Of a DNA stretch of 64,000 nucleotides, positions 27,201 to 36,264 are shown one piece after another. The notes beneath the pieces are model-generated. The model was not told where the DNA came from. It ran no database searches and saw only the letters and a list, made by a program, of their open reading frames with translations. Both the position numbers and the translations under genes were made by a program. Source of the stretch: Fimbriiglobus ruber (GTDB lineage Bacteria > Planctomycetota > Planctomycetia > Gemmatales > Gemmataceae); contig NZ_NIDE01000002.1 in NCBI RefSeq assembly GCF_002197845.1, forward strand, positions 558,001 through 622,000, in the 5' to 3' direction. The stretch's first letter is position 1. The number at the start of each line of letters is the position of its first letter.

Positions 27201-29902
27201 CCGGGCGTCGCGTACGTGTGATTTCCGCTGACCGAGAATGACGTGCCCACGCCCCCGGGCTGGCTGATCGCGCCGGCCGACGCCGCCGTGCCGTCGCCCC
27301 AATCGATGGTGTCGGTGAAATCGGTGGTTGTCGCAACGGGGTTGCCGTCGGTGAAGCTGCCGACGTTTATGCCGGTCAATGGGACGCCGGTGTTGCCGGC
27401 CTGCGGCACGCTCGCACCGGCCGTCAGGGCGGCGTCGGCGACGACGGCCGAGCCGGTGATGAGGGTGGCCGACCCACCGGCGTCCGTGACCGTGACCGTG
27501 TAGGCGTAGGTTCCGGCCTCGGCGTACGTGTGGGCGGCATTGATCACCCAGGCGTTACCCCCGGGGGTGCCGATCTCGACGAGGTCGGCGGCGGCCAGGG
27601 TCTGGGGGGCCGACCCATCGCCCCAGGTGACGACCACCGACCCGCCCCCGGCGGTGAAGTCGGCGGCGGTCGCGGCCGGATTGGCGTCGACGAAGGTGCC
27701 GAGTACGGCGGTGCCGGTCGGGTTGCCCGCGATCCCCGTAATTGTGTTGCCGGCCGACCCGGTCAGCGACGCGTCGTGGACGGTCACACTTCCGGTGGTC
27801 AACGCGGTCGTCACACCGCCGCGAGTCGTGACGAGGACGTTGAGAGCGTCGGGTGAGCCCGGGGCCGTCTCCTCGGCGTAGGTGTGGCTGCCCACGATCT
27901 GGAAGATCGGGTCGCCGTTGGCGGGATCGACGCCGATCTGCTGAACGGCGAGGGTGACGCCCGCGGCGCTCGGCGTCCCGTCGCCCCAGCCGCCGACGGC
28001 GAGGGTGGCGGTGACGTCGGCGACGGTCGCCAGGGTGTTGGGGTCGTCGAACGTGGTCAGTACGACCTGGCCGATATTCTGGCCCTCAACCGCGGTGAAG
28101 CTCTTGGCCGACCCGGTCACGGCCAGGTCGGTGATCGTGACGGTGGCCGTGAGCGTCGCCGTGCTGCCACCATCGTCGACGACGTGGGTTGTGACGGTGT
28201 ACACGCCGGGTTTCGCGTACGTGTGGCTCCCGCTGACATCGAATGGCGTGCCCACCCCTCCGGGCTGACTGATCGTACCGGTCGATGCCGCGGCACCATC
28301 GCCCCAGTCGATCGTGGCCGTGAAGTCGCTCACCGGAGCAACGGGATTTCCATCCGTGAAGCTGCCAACACCGAGGCCACTGAGCGGGATACCGGTGTTC
28401 CCGGTCTGTAGCACCGTGGCTCCGGCGGTGAGTGGCGCGTCGGTGACGGTGAACTGGCCGGAAGTCGTGACCGACGCGCCATTGTTGTTCGAGACGGTCA
28501 GCGTGTAATTCGAAATCCCCGCGTCCAACCCGGCCACGATCGTCGTGGCGGCGGTCGCGGTCAGAGTGAAGTCGTCGCCGCCGGTCTGCGTGACTGTGAG
28601 CGGGACGGCCGTGCCGTTGACCGTGGCCGTGGCGGTGTAGGTGACGCCGGGCTGTACCCCGCCGTTGTCGATGAAGCTGCCGAAGGGGGTGCCGGCGGGG
28701 ACGGTCGTCCCCTCCTGGACGACGACCGGCGCCGCGGTCGGGGCCAGCGTCGCGGCGGCCACATCCACCGCGGTCGTCGCGGTCGCCGAACTCACCGGGT
28801 TGATCGCCGTGAGGTTCTGGATCGAGACCGCGATCGTCCCGCCGGTGAGCGGGGCGGTGTACGCGTGGCTGCTTAGCACCGAGAACTGGGAGGAGACGGC
28901 GGTCGTGCCGGTCTCCACCACCGTACCCGGGCTCGACGTGCCGTCGCCCCAATTGGTAACGGTCGCACCGAAATCGGTCGCCTGGGCCAGTGGGTCATTG
29001 ACAGTGAACGTCGCGACCACCACGTTGGTCAATGGTGCCCCGACGACCGCGCTCACGGCCGGGGCCGTGACGTTCGTTACCGTGGCTTCGTTGACCGTGA
29101 TAGCGCCCGACATCGATTGGATCTGGGAGCCATCGGGCTGGTTGTCCTGGACCGTGACCGTGATGGTGTACGTGCCCGGCGTGGCGTAGACGTGACCGCC
29201 GCTGGAGACGAAGAACGAGCCGGGGCCGAACTGGCCGACCACTCCCGTCGAAATCGGCGTGCCGTCGCCCCAGTCGACCGTCGCAGTGAAGTCGCCCGGC
29301 GACGCGCTCAGGTAGCCGTCGGTGAAGTCAAAGAGCTGAGCACTGGAAGCGACCACAAACCCCTCGGTGACGGTGGTCGGGGGCACCGCCGCCCCCGCCG
29401 TCAACGGCGCGTCGGTCACCTGAAAGGCGCCGACGATCTGCGCGTTGGTACTGTCTGTCGCGTCGTTGATTGTCACCCCGAACTGCGGCTGAAGAGCGCC
29501 CGACGTCGCCCCGAAAGTGGTCGGCTGGGACACCGAGTACTGCGGGACGGTCCCGACACCGGGGACGAACTCAGAGCCGACCAGGGTGATCGTAGCCGAG
29601 CCGTCGTTGCTGGCCGGACCGCCGAGCCAGTTCACGGTGGCCGACAGGCCGGCGAGGGGGTCAGACGAAGCGAACGTCGCGACGATCGGGCTGGAACCGC
29701 CCGACAGCGTCGTGCCCTCCACGGCCGTGAGCAGCGGCACGGGCTGAGGGTTGTAAACACTGGGTACGCAGCGGTCTTCCAGACACTCCAGAACCTTCCG
29801 AAACACCACCGGCTTCGTTTTCCGTCGGTTAGAACCGTCCTTCACCGCGGCAAGGCGGAAGAGACGTCGAGCACGGTCGAACGAATTGTGTGTGTTTCCC
29901 AC
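24212..29902 (-). CDS. Giant surface protein with PKD-like repeats and FG-GAP-type C-terminus
   Basis: 1896 residues from GTG 29902. The N-terminus has a basic segment and the planctomycete box LECLEDRCVPS (residues about 38-48), typical of large secreted proteins of this phylum. Residues 60-1600 are PKD/cadherin-like beta modules with recurring WGDGT motifs. Three module types cycle nearly identically: one with GSFTDGNP and DWGDG, one with SAVEGQNTGSFVLATFDDPN, and one with GTEGNPTGTAVLGTFVDANP. The last 280 residues contain FG-GAP/integrin-like motifs (GDINHDGYGDLVVAAGYGGG, GDVNGDGYADIIIGAGPGGG) with Ca-binding Asp residues. It should be a cell-surface or matrix protein. A long AT-richer leader precedes it. 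Confidence 0.85.
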   Translation of the reverse strand: MGNTHNSFDRARRLFRLAAVKDGSNRRKTKPVVFRKVLECLEDRCVPSVYNPQPVPLLTAVEGTTLSGGSSPIVATFASSDPLAGLSATVNWLGGPASNDGSATITLVGSEFVPGVGTVPQYSVSQPTTFGATSGALQPQFGVTINDATDSTNAQIVGAFQVTDAPLTAGAAVPPTTVTEGFVVASSAQLFDFTDGYLSASPGDFTATVDWGDGTPISTGVVGQFGPGSFFVSSGGHVYATPGTYTITVTVQDNQPDGSQIQSMSGAITVNEATVTNVTAPAVSAVVGAPLTNVVVATFTVNDPLAQATDFGATVTNWGDGTSSPGTVVETGTTAVSSQFSVLSSHAYTAPLTGGTIAVSIQNLTAINPVSSATATTAVDVAAATLAPTAAPVVVQEGTTVPAGTPFGSFIDNGGVQPGVTYTATATVNGTAVPLTVTQTGGDDFTLTATAATTIVAGLDAGISNYTLTVSNNNGASVTTSGQFTVTDAPLTAGATVLQTGNTGIPLSGLGVGSFTDGNPVAPVSDFTATIDWGDGAAASTGTISQPGGVGTPFDVSGSHTYAKPGVYTVTTHVVDDGGSTATLTATVTITDLAVTGSAKSFTAVEGQNIGQVVLTTFDDPNTLATVADVTATLAVGGWGDGTPSAAGVTLAVQQIGVDPANGDPIFQIVGSHTYAEETAPGSPDALNVLVTTRGGVTTALTTGSVTVHDASLTGSAGNTITGIAGNPTGTAVLGTFVDANPAATAADFTAGGGSVVVTWGDGSAPQTLAAADLVEIGTPGGNAWVINAAHTYAEAGTYAYTVTVTDAGGSATLITGSAVVADAALTAGASVPQAGNTGVPLTGINVGSFTDGNPVATTTDFTDTIDWGDGTAASAGAISQPGGVGTSFSVSGNHTYATPGVYTVTTVVVDDDGKTTTLTATVTITDLPVTGSTKSFSAVEGQNTGSFVLATFDDPNTLATVSDVSAQLAVGGWGDGTPAAAGVTLTVQQIGVDPANGEPIFQVLGSHTYAEETAGVPDALSVIITTRGGVTTTLTSPAGGGVTVHDAPLTGSAGNTITGTEGNPTGTAVLGTFVDANPTATVADFTTGGGSVVVTWGDGSAPQTLAAANLAAIGAPGGVTWTISAAHTYAEAGTYAYTVTVTDAGGSATTVAGSAVVAAVADATLTAGASVPQAGNTGIPLDGIGVGSFTDGNPGALSSEFTTTIDWGDGTAASAGTISQPGGVGTSFSVGGNHTYAKPGVYTVTTTVTDDDGKTTTFTATFTITDLPVTGATKSFSAVEGQNTGSFVLATFDDPNTLATVSDVSAQLAVGGWGDGTPAAAGVTLAVQQIGVDPANGDPIFQVVGSHTYAGETPAGVPDTLGVIITTRGGVTTTLTSPAGGGVTVHDAPLTGSAGNTITGTEGNPTGTAVLGTFVDANPAATAADFTAGGGSVVVTWGDGSAPQTLTAANLTISGMTWTISAAHTYAEAGTYAYTVTVTDAGGSAALVTGSAVVTDAALTAGASVPQTGTTNVPLVGINVGSFTDGNPEAGTGDFTGTVNWGDGSTNSAASFAEVSGVFNVTGNHTYTTPGVYTVTTNVVDDDGSKTTLTATFTITNLPAPGSTIPMDVPVAIGDFTGSGKTYYAVGTGPGPIAEVNIVDSATGKVIFSVQPFGTFTGGVYVTAGDIYNNGTDALVITPNQGGGPRVEVYEYINGAFVETQNFFALNNPAFRGGARAAVGDINHDGYGDLVVAAGYGGGPVVEVYDGKSMAVQGQQAVLIPDFFAFDSSLRNGVYVAAGDVNGDGYADIIIGAGPGGGPRVMILSGASLLSQGATAAENTPIANFFAGDISNRDGIGVGVANLDGDQYADVLTGTSQDNSSQITASLGVNLAAGVAIQDTNFEGYPDLPNGVFVG

Positions 29903-30239
29903 GGTGTTGTCTCTTAACGAGGAAGGAAATCAGCGGGGAGGGATCTACGACGTAAAGAGAGGGTGCCGACCGCCGGTCGGATACCCGCGGTGTCAAAGCC
30001 CAGGAGCCCGAAAGCGCACCAGACGCAGGCGTCCGAGGACGACACAACTGCACCGAAATGGCAACGCTACGTTTTGTAGGTATTGTTAAATTAGATAATC
30101 TGCGCGCTTTGTGTTAGCAATTTAAAAGGGGAACTTTCTCATACTCTCCTATTTTAAGACACGCCCCGCCGCGATCGTTTTCACCGCACGTGACGGCGCG
30201 GCCGCGGTTAACCTCGCGGCGTGTGGCCCACTGGCCCCT
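29903..30239. promoter_or_regulatory. AT-richer upstream region of the giant surface gene
   Basis: No gene is seen. The stretch 30060-30165 is distinctly AT-rich for this genome (for example GTTAAATTAGATAATC and CAATTTAAAAGG), suitable for a promoter reading toward lower coordinates. No specific operator is recognised. Confidence 0.35.
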
Positions 30240-30462
30240 CAAAAAGGACCGCCAGCCACCCAGAGCGATTGAATTGTCGGATCGTCGGGGAACAGCTTTT
30301 TGACCACCTTGACGAAGACGGCCCGTCCCGGGCCGAACTGCCGGCCGCCACCCCCTGCCGCGGTAGTTGACACCCAGAAACGTGCAGTCGATGCAGAGGA
30401 AAAAATCGACCCGATCGGAGCCGCGGAAAAACGACAGCCGGACGTCGTACCGCGACGCACAC
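30240..30462 (-). pseudogene. Remnant paralogue of the 35441-35971 membrane protein (C-terminal half)
   Basis: Minus-strand frames together read RYDVRLSFFRGSDRVDFFLC, then, after a frame change, GPGRAVFVKVVKKLFPDDPT. The same order (YGVRLSFFRGSDRVDVFLCF ... DPGRPAFVKAVKELFPKDPV) is found intact in the gene at 35441-35971. The N-terminal membrane half is missing. It is a decayed partial copy. Confidence 0.6.
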
Positions 30463-30489
30463 TTTTTTTGGAGCCCCCCAGGCAGCTAC

Positions 30490-30778
30490 CTATTTCGTCA
30501 GATCAAACAAGTGGACGGCCCCGGTGCTGCCGAAGGCGAGCGTTTTGCCGTCCGGGCTGAACGCCACCGTACCGACGCGCCCGTGCGGAGCGATCAGCGT
30601 TCGCGGCGGTCGGGCGCCAGAGAGGTCGAAGAGCGTCACCCGCGTCGCGCCACGCCTTGGCGACCTCGGTTGGCAGTGGCTTGGACTCATCTTTGTTTTC
30701 GGACCCCGCGGCAGCGACGACTCCGAACACGACGAGAACTGTTGGGCACAGCAACGGTCTTGCGAAGTGCGTGTTCAT
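30490..30778 (-). pseudogene. Chimeric remnant: exported N-terminus fused to a WD40 C-terminus
   Basis: From ATG 30778 (overlapping the upstream stop as ATGA) the sequence reads a signal peptide (LLCPTVLVVFGVVAAAGS) and TEVAKAWRDAG, like the start of the LRR gene at 32131-32985. Near 30637 it switches frame to RVTLFDLSGARPPRTLIAPH and FSPDGKTLAFGSTGAVHLFD, almost identical to the last 50 residues of the WD40-like gene ending at 33125. The join looks like a deletion between neighbouring genes of an older duplicate cluster. Confidence 0.6.
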
Positions 30779-31017
30779 TTGCCCTCCGCGGCCAGGACCG
30801 CGCTCACCGCCGCGGCCCAATCAGACACATCGGCTGGGTCGGCGGGTTGGCCATCGACGAGCAGGGACAATCCGCCCAACAGGCCACCAATCTCCTCCGA
30901 CTCCGACAGCCCGTGGAGGTGGTATTGGCGCAGGAATTCGTACACCGCCAAATCCGCTTGCCGGGGTGTCAGCAACGGTTCAGAGTCTTGCACCGCAGAG
31001 TACCCTCTGGTAGCCAA
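30775..31017 (-). CDS. Small hypothetical protein
   Basis: An 80-residue protein, acidic and Leu-rich, with no signal or membrane segment (RQADLAVYEFLRQYHLHGLS, SDWAAAVSAVLAAEGK). The start is TTG 31017, or a later codon. Its stop overlaps the ATG of the following chimeric gene by 4 bp, the hallmark of a translationally coupled pair. No family is recognised. It lies in a run of minus-strand genes from 32985 to 30490. Confidence 0.5.
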   Translation of the reverse strand: MATRGYSAVQDSEPLLTPRQADLAVYEFLRQYHLHGLSESEEIGGLLGGLSLLVDGQPADPADVSDWAAAVSAVLAAEGK

Positions 31018-31082
31018 ACGACCTGGCTTACCTGTAACCTTGAGCGGTCATCAGACGCCGCGTTTGATTCGGCCCGGCGAAC

Positions 31083-31520
31083 TCACAGCCAGTCACCCGT
31101 GACCGCCATCCAGCTGACGGCCCCGGCCATCAACGATAGATACCCGCCGCAGATCCACGACGTGGCGACCACCGGCCACCGCTCGCCAAACCGCTTGGCC
31201 GACACCGCCGCAAGCGGAAGCTGGGCGAGCAATAGGATTACTACCAGAGTCTGTCCAACGAGTAAACGTGCCGGACTCCCTTGACCCGACGGCGGGGCGG
31301 CGAACAGCGTCCCACAAATCAGGATCACGAGCGGAAACGCGAACGGCGCCAGGCAGCCGAGGGCGAGTACACGCCATTGCCCCGCGCCCAGCACGTGCCT
31401 GGCGGCCGCCGCCGCCCACAACACCCAGAGGGCGGCCAACACCAGCGTGACGGGCCAGAAGTACACCACCCAGAAATAAACCCCCTGGGCAAGGGCAAAA
31501 AACAGCTCTACGCCAACCAT
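31083..31520 (-). CDS. Small integral membrane protein
   Basis: 145 residues with four hydrophobic stretches (near 12-40, 45-65, 70-85 and 90-115) and a fifth short one at the C-terminus (WICGGYLSLMAGAVSW). ATG 31520 is preceded by GGAGAG at a good distance. It lies 21 bp after the frameshifted membrane gene, so the two are probably co-transcribed. No family is recognised. Confidence 0.65.
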   Translation of the reverse strand: MVGVELFFALAQGVYFWVVYFWPVTLVLAALWVLWAAAAARHVLGAGQWRVLALGCLAPFAFPLVILICGTLFAAPPSGQGSPARLLVGQTLVVILLLAQLPLAAVSAKRFGERWPVVATSWICGGYLSLMAGAVSWMAVTGDWL

Positions 31521-31541
31521 GTTGGTGTACTCTCCTGGACT

Positions 31542-32028
31542 TCAACAAGTCGACATTGCACCTGCAACGCACGGTTCGGCCGTGCTTTCAGTAGCCGGGC
31601 TACGAACCTGTTGAACGAGCAACATCAGCATACCGGCGAATGCCGCGGCCGCGAAAAGCGCCCCCACGCCGGCCGAACCCTGGTCCGCCGCCATGAGCAA
31701 CGCGACGACAAACGCCGAGTGAAGGAGCCCGTACCCGGTGAGCGTGAACGGCACGAACGCCGGGGATGACCACACGTCCCCCACCCGCAACCACTCGACC
31801 ACGGCGACGCCGGCGGCGGCCAGTCGGCAGCACGAGGCCGCCAAGGCTGAAAAAGCCGTTCCAGCCCGTGATACTGAGGGCGACCTGCCGGCTGCCGAAA
31901 TAGCCACCATTGAACGACGAGTCGAACTCCGGGGTGCCGCGCAGCTCGCCCCACGGCATGAAGGCGGCGGCGAATACCCCCGCCGCCGCGACCGCCAGCT
32001 TGACCGCGCCCTTCTGTCTGGGTGACAT
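31542..32028 (-). pseudogene. Small membrane protein gene with one frameshift
   Basis: ATG 32028 is preceded by a strong AGGAGGG. The reading starts SPRQKGAVKLAVAAAGVFAA and continues FNGGYFGSRQVALSITGWNG to GGLVLP; one extra base near 31830 then shifts it, and sense continues as AAAGVAVVEWLRVGDVW and VPFTLTGYGLLHSAFVVALL to the stop at 31542. Restoring the frame gives a protein of about 160 residues with four membrane segments. The defect may be a sequence error. No family is recognised. Confidence 0.55.
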
Positions 32029-32130
32029 CAAAACCCTCCTCTTCGCCGAGCGACCACGTTCACCTCTACCGCCATCGTTCCGCCTCCGAACGCCAACCAC
32101 CGCGTATCGCTGGCGTTGCACCACCTCGCT

Positions 32131-32985
32131 TCAACGCCCGTTCTCCAGAATTGGCAGGGGCGGAAATTCCAGGGAGACCGTCCGCACGGAGACGTCGCAC
32201 TTCGGCAAGAGCTTGTGCAACTCCTCCGCACCGGCCTTCGTCACCTTCGTATTGAGAAAATCGAGATCCTTGAGGTTCTTCAACGGGCCGAGTTTCCTCG
32301 CACCCGCATCGGACACGTTCACGTTAAAGAAGTCGAGTTTTTCCAGCTTTTCCAATTTGGCGATGTGCTTCATCCCCGCAATCGTTACTTCAGATTCGTT
32401 GAACGATAAGCCGAATCGAGTGAGATTCTTGAATTCTGCAACTTCCTTCAACATCTCCTCCGTCACATCCATTTGGCTCAACGACAACCGCGTGATGGAT
32501 TGGAGTTTCGCCAGTTCTTTTAAGCCGACGGCCGTCACCTTCGCGCAACTCAAATCGAGGCGCTCGAGATTTTTGAGCCGGGTGATTTCTTTCGCGCCGA
32601 CGTCCGTGATGTTCCTACCGAACACATCCAGGGATTGGAGATTCTGGAATTTGACGAGTTCCTTCAATCCCCCGTCGGTGATTTCCTTCGCGATCCCCTT
32701 GGACTCGTCGCCCGGCCACGGGAACGACACGTCGAGATAGAACGGCGCGTCCGGTGCCGGGAGATCGTCCGATCGGCCTTCGACCCACCCGTGGAAGCGA
32801 AATCCTACCCGGCACCCCGGCGTCGGCTTGTCGTCCCACAGGCCGGAAATCGCTACCCACCGCACCTCTGCGCCGGCGTCGTTCCACGCCCGGATGACCT
32901 TCTCCGAAACCTGCGTCTCCGGCACGCGGGGCACCGGCGCGGTGATTGCCGTCGAACCCGCCAATAACAGGAGAAGAGCGCTCAT
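32131..32985 (-). CDS. Exported leucine-rich-repeat protein
   Basis: 284 residues from ATG 32985 with a signal peptide (SALLLLLAGSTAITAPVP). Residues 90-270 hold six or seven LRRs of the planctomycete/RNase-inhibitor type, each near 24 residues: GLKELVKFQNLQSLDVFG, GAKEITRLKNLERLDLSCAK, GLKELAKLQSITRLSLSQ, and so on. Such repeats form a curved protein-binding surface. The N-terminal 70 residues (VSEKVIRAWNDAGAEVRWVA) recur in the remnant at 30778. The binding partner is unknown. Confidence 0.8.
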   Translation of the reverse strand: MSALLLLLAGSTAITAPVPRVPETQVSEKVIRAWNDAGAEVRWVAISGLWDDKPTPGCRVGFRFHGWVEGRSDDLPAPDAPFYLDVSFPWPGDESKGIAKEITDGGLKELVKFQNLQSLDVFGRNITDVGAKEITRLKNLERLDLSCAKVTAVGLKELAKLQSITRLSLSQMDVTEEMLKEVAEFKNLTRFGLSFNESEVTIAGMKHIAKLEKLEKLDFFNVNVSDAGARKLGPLKNLKDLDFLNTKVTKAGAEELHKLLPKCDVSVRTVSLEFPPLPILENGR

Positions 32986-33124
32986 GAATTGCCCTCGTGT
33001 GCCGAAAGAATCCCTACCATCAACAGCGGCGCAGTCGTCCCGCTAGGAAGAGTGAACTCATCCCCGCAGCACAGGAACGACTCCACCACCGCCGTGGCCT
33101 CCTTCGCCGAACCAAGCCTGTTGC

Positions 33125-35326
33125 CTATTTCGTCAGGTCAAACACGTGGACGGCCCCGCTGCTGCCGAAGGCGAGCGTCTTGCCGTCCGGGCTGAACGCC
33201 ACCGTGCCGACGCGCCCGTGCGGGGCGATCAGCGTTCGCGGCGGCCGGGCGCCGGCGAGGTCGAAGAGCGTCACCCGGGGCTGCGGCAGGTCTTGCGGGT
33301 CGGGGTCGCGGGCGTCCGCCTGCTCCGCGTCGCGCTCGGGAGCCCAACCGATGGCGACCGTCTTGCCGTCCGGGCTCGGGGCCATCTGCCAGGCGTTCGG
33401 TCCGACGTCGAACGTCCGGACCACCTTGCCGGCGGCCACGTCCCAAACGTGCAGTTTGCGAAATTTCTTGCCCGCCTCCAGGATGAGATAATACCGACCG
33501 TCGGGCGAGAAATGGCCCAGACACCACGACACGTCCTTCGGGTCGGTCGTGCCGACGAACCGGCCCCGGTCGGCCAACGTCCGGCCATCGCGGAACCAGA
33601 TTTCCGAGGGCCGGCCCGGCTTGCGACCCTGCAAATGCGCCGTGACCAGCGCCCCGTCCGGTGAAAACAACCACAGCGTTAAATAACAATCTTTGTCGGG
33701 CCCCTCGAGCTTCGCCCGCTCCCGTCCGCTCGCGACGTCCACGAGCTTGATCACGGGTGGTGCGACGGGGTCGCCCAGGTCGAAACGACTGACCCCGATG
33801 AGCTGGCTGTCCGGCGAGAACGCGGAATCGACGGACCCGTCGAGTTTCCACAGCTTGCCGGTTTCCAGGTTGCGGACGACGGCCGCGGAGCGTAACTTCT
33901 GTCCGGCCTCATAGCCTGCCGCCTCCTGACTTGCCAGAAATCGGCCGTCGGGCGACACCCAGGCGCCTCTCGGACTCGTGTCCGCCGGCGACCGGATCGG
34001 CTCGTTCTCCTTTCCCGAAGTGAGATCCCAGGAGTGGATTTCCCCCTCGGCCGCGACCTTGGTGACGCCCTTGCCGTCGCGCTCGACATTCAGGATCGAC
34101 AGCCGTTCGACCGGGACGTACAAGGTTTTCCAGTCGGGCGCCAGCGTGACGTGCTTGTTCCTGGGACGGGACGGCGGGAGTTCGATGGTGTGGAGGGCCT
34201 TTTTCGCGGCCCAGTCCCAGACCTGCACGACGTCGGCCGAGTCCGAGGACGCGCACAGTCGCCTGCCGTCGGGCGAGAACGCGACGGTCCGGACGACCGC
34301 TTTCCGGTTCGGGTAGACGAGCGAGGTCATCAAGTTCGGCTCGGCCGGCTCGACCTTTGCCCCGGGTCGGCCGGGGAGGACGGTCAGGTTGTGCGTACTT
34401 GACGCCACGTCCCCCTCGCGCCAGTCGGGGAACGAGAGCGTCACGTCCGCGGTGCCGGGACCGGCGCCGGCCGCGGTCCGGACCCGGTCGTAAAAGTTCG
34501 CCCCGCAGCACCGTTCCGTGAGGACGATCTTTTCCTTGACCAGCGGGTCGCCCGCCTTGGCAGGTTGAAAAGTTATCTCGGCGACGGGGCAGGCGGCTTT
34601 GGGAATCGTGTCCTCGTATGACAGGTAGGCGGTCGTCCCCGGGCCGCTCCCGGGCGTGCCGACGGCGAGTACGAACTCGCTGCCCCGGTCGACCCGCATG
34701 GTCGGCCGGTCGGCGCAGAACGAGACCTGGAGCGGGCCGCCGAAGTGGACGACCGGGGCGCTGGCGAGCTTGTCCGCGAACTGGAGGACGCCGTCGAGGT
34801 CGACCGGCCCGGCCAGGTACTGCACCCGACCGCCGGACGCGCCGCCCTTGATCCCGGGCACCTCGACTTCGATCGTGAGGTAAGCGGCGAGCGCCTTGGG
34901 GTCTTTGGCCAGAATCGCGCTGGCGTCCACCCGGCCGACGAGCGCTCCCCGGCCGATGGTGGCGACGGGCATGAGGAGGATGTTCAGCGCCTTGTGCGCC
35001 CGCCCGCCGACGCGGAGGTCGCCCACCTCGAAGGTGTGCCCCTCTTCCCGGACCCAACCGGCCTTGGGTTTCGAGGCCGCGACCCGCTCGCCGGGTTCGG
35101 TGAGGTCGCCGTCGCCGTTGCGATCGACGTACAGGGCGTCGCCGTCCCACACGAGCCACACCCGGTCGGTGGCCGCCGGGCCGAACGCGAGCAGGGCGTA
35201 CTTCGGGGTCTTCGTCTGGTACGCCGGCTCCTTCTTGAGAACCCGCTCGAATTTCAGCGGGTCGGCCGCGTGCAGTGCACAAGCCGAGAGAACCAAACCG
35301 AGCGCGATCAGAATGGGGCGGAACAT
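33125..35326 (-). CDS. Exported WD40-like repeat protein
   Basis: 733 residues from ATG 35326 with a signal peptide (IALGLVLSACALHAA). Residues 20-330 form a planctomycete-type N-terminal region with VDRNGDGDLTEPGERV (EF-hand-like, Ca-binding). From about 350 on there are WD40/YVTN-like blades with repeated FSPDGxxL motifs (VAFSPDGRRLCASSD, WVSPDGRFLASQ, LFSPDGALVTAH, HFSPDGRYYLIL, APSPDGKTVAIG, VAFSPDGKTLAFG). It should fold into a beta-propeller and act as a scaffold. The C-terminal 50 residues are duplicated in the remnant at 30490. Confidence 0.8.
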   Translation of the reverse strand: MFRPILIALGLVLSACALHAADPLKFERVLKKEPAYQTKTPKYALLAFGPAATDRVWLVWDGDALYVDRNGDGDLTEPGERVAASKPKAGWVREEGHTFEVGDLRVGGRAHKALNILLMPVATIGRGALVGRVDASAILAKDPKALAAYLTIEVEVPGIKGGASGGRVQYLAGPVDLDGVLQFADKLASAPVVHFGGPLQVSFCADRPTMRVDRGSEFVLAVGTPGSGPGTTAYLSYEDTIPKAACPVAEITFQPAKAGDPLVKEKIVLTERCCGANFYDRVRTAAGAGPGTADVTLSFPDWREGDVASSTHNLTVLPGRPGAKVEPAEPNLMTSLVYPNRKAVVRTVAFSPDGRRLCASSDSADVVQVWDWAAKKALHTIELPPSRPRNKHVTLAPDWKTLYVPVERLSILNVERDGKGVTKVAAEGEIHSWDLTSGKENEPIRSPADTSPRGAWVSPDGRFLASQEAAGYEAGQKLRSAAVVRNLETGKLWKLDGSVDSAFSPDSQLIGVSRFDLGDPVAPPVIKLVDVASGRERAKLEGPDKDCYLTLWLFSPDGALVTAHLQGRKPGRPSEIWFRDGRTLADRGRFVGTTDPKDVSWCLGHFSPDGRYYLILEAGKKFRKLHVWDVAAGKVVRTFDVGPNAWQMAPSPDGKTVAIGWAPERDAEQADARDPDPQDLPQPRVTLFDLAGARPPRTLIAPHGRVGTVAFSPDGKTLAFGSSGAVHVFDLTK

Positions 35327-35440
35327 CGTGAGCCTCCGAGCGGAGATGGTCGACGTGACGAACGGCCAGCATAGCCGCGAAGAGGCATAAAAGACACAAA
35401 AATGGGCAGCCAGATCAGACACGTCCCGACGCGAGCGTTT

Positions 35441-35971
35441 TCACCGGCCGATTTCGTTCAGCGCTTGGACGACCGGGTCTTTGGGGAACAACTCCTTGAC
35501 GGCCTTCACGAAGGCGGGCCGCCCCGGGTCGAAGTCCTTGGCCGCGCCGCGGGCGCCGTTGTGGTCGGCCCGAAGCAGATCACACTCGAAACAGAGGAAG
35601 ACGTCGACTCGATCGGAGCCGCGGAAAAACGACAGCCGAACGCCGTAGTTCGGTTTACACCCCTTGGCGAAATCCCAGGCGTAAGTCGAGTCGGCCGTCA
35701 AGGCGGTCGCGATCTTCGTGGCGAGCGGTGCGGGAACCGGGACTGCGTCGCCCACAACGGCAGGCTCAACCGCCCCGGGCTTCGGGTCGAGCCGGTACGC
35801 CTCGACCTTGTCGGCTTTCTGGATCGTCGTCACCGCGTCCGGGCCGCCGAGGAGGGTCGTGACTTCGGCCTCGTGGCCCCGCAAGAGGAAAGTCGCCCCC
35901 CAAGCCGCGGCGGCGACGAACACGCCCGCGGTCACGCCGAGTACGATCTTCGGAGCTTTCATCGGTTTCAT
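35441..35971 (-). CDS. Single-pass membrane protein, unknown
   Basis: 176 residues. ATG 35971, or the ATG three codons later, precedes a membrane anchor (VLGVTAGVFVAAAAWGATFL). The exported part contains KADKVEAYRLDPKPG and a C-terminal region (RLSFFRGSDRVDVFLCFECD, PAFVKAVKELFPKDPVVQAL). The C-terminal half has a decayed paralogue at 30240-30462. No family is recognised. It is 115 bp upstream of the WD40-like gene on the same strand. Confidence 0.65.
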   Translation of the reverse strand: MKPMKAPKIVLGVTAGVFVAAAAWGATFLLRGHEAEVTTLLGGPDAVTTIQKADKVEAYRLDPKPGAVEPAVVGDAVPVPAPLATKIATALTADSTYAWDFAKGCKPNYGVRLSFFRGSDRVDVFLCFECDLLRADHNGARGAAKDFDPGRPAFVKAVKELFPKDPVVQALNEIGR

Positions 35972-36264
35972 CCGGACGGGGGAAGGGAAAAGACGTTACG
36001 CGGTTGGGAACGAAACGCTCTCGGGACACAGGGGACGAGCATCGTCCCTTATACCACAAATCTAATCAGATTGTCGCATTTCGTGTCGGCTCAACCCGGG
36101 GGTTCGCGAAGTGTACCTCGGGTGAACTCTGGCTCGGCGCTTCGCCGACCCCGAGTCCCGCCGGAACGCCACCGCGCCGAATGGTTCCCGCCGGGTGACT
36201 CGGTTTTTCCGGGCCATACAACAGCCGGACGCTTCTCTCCCCACATATACCGGGGTTCAAGAAT

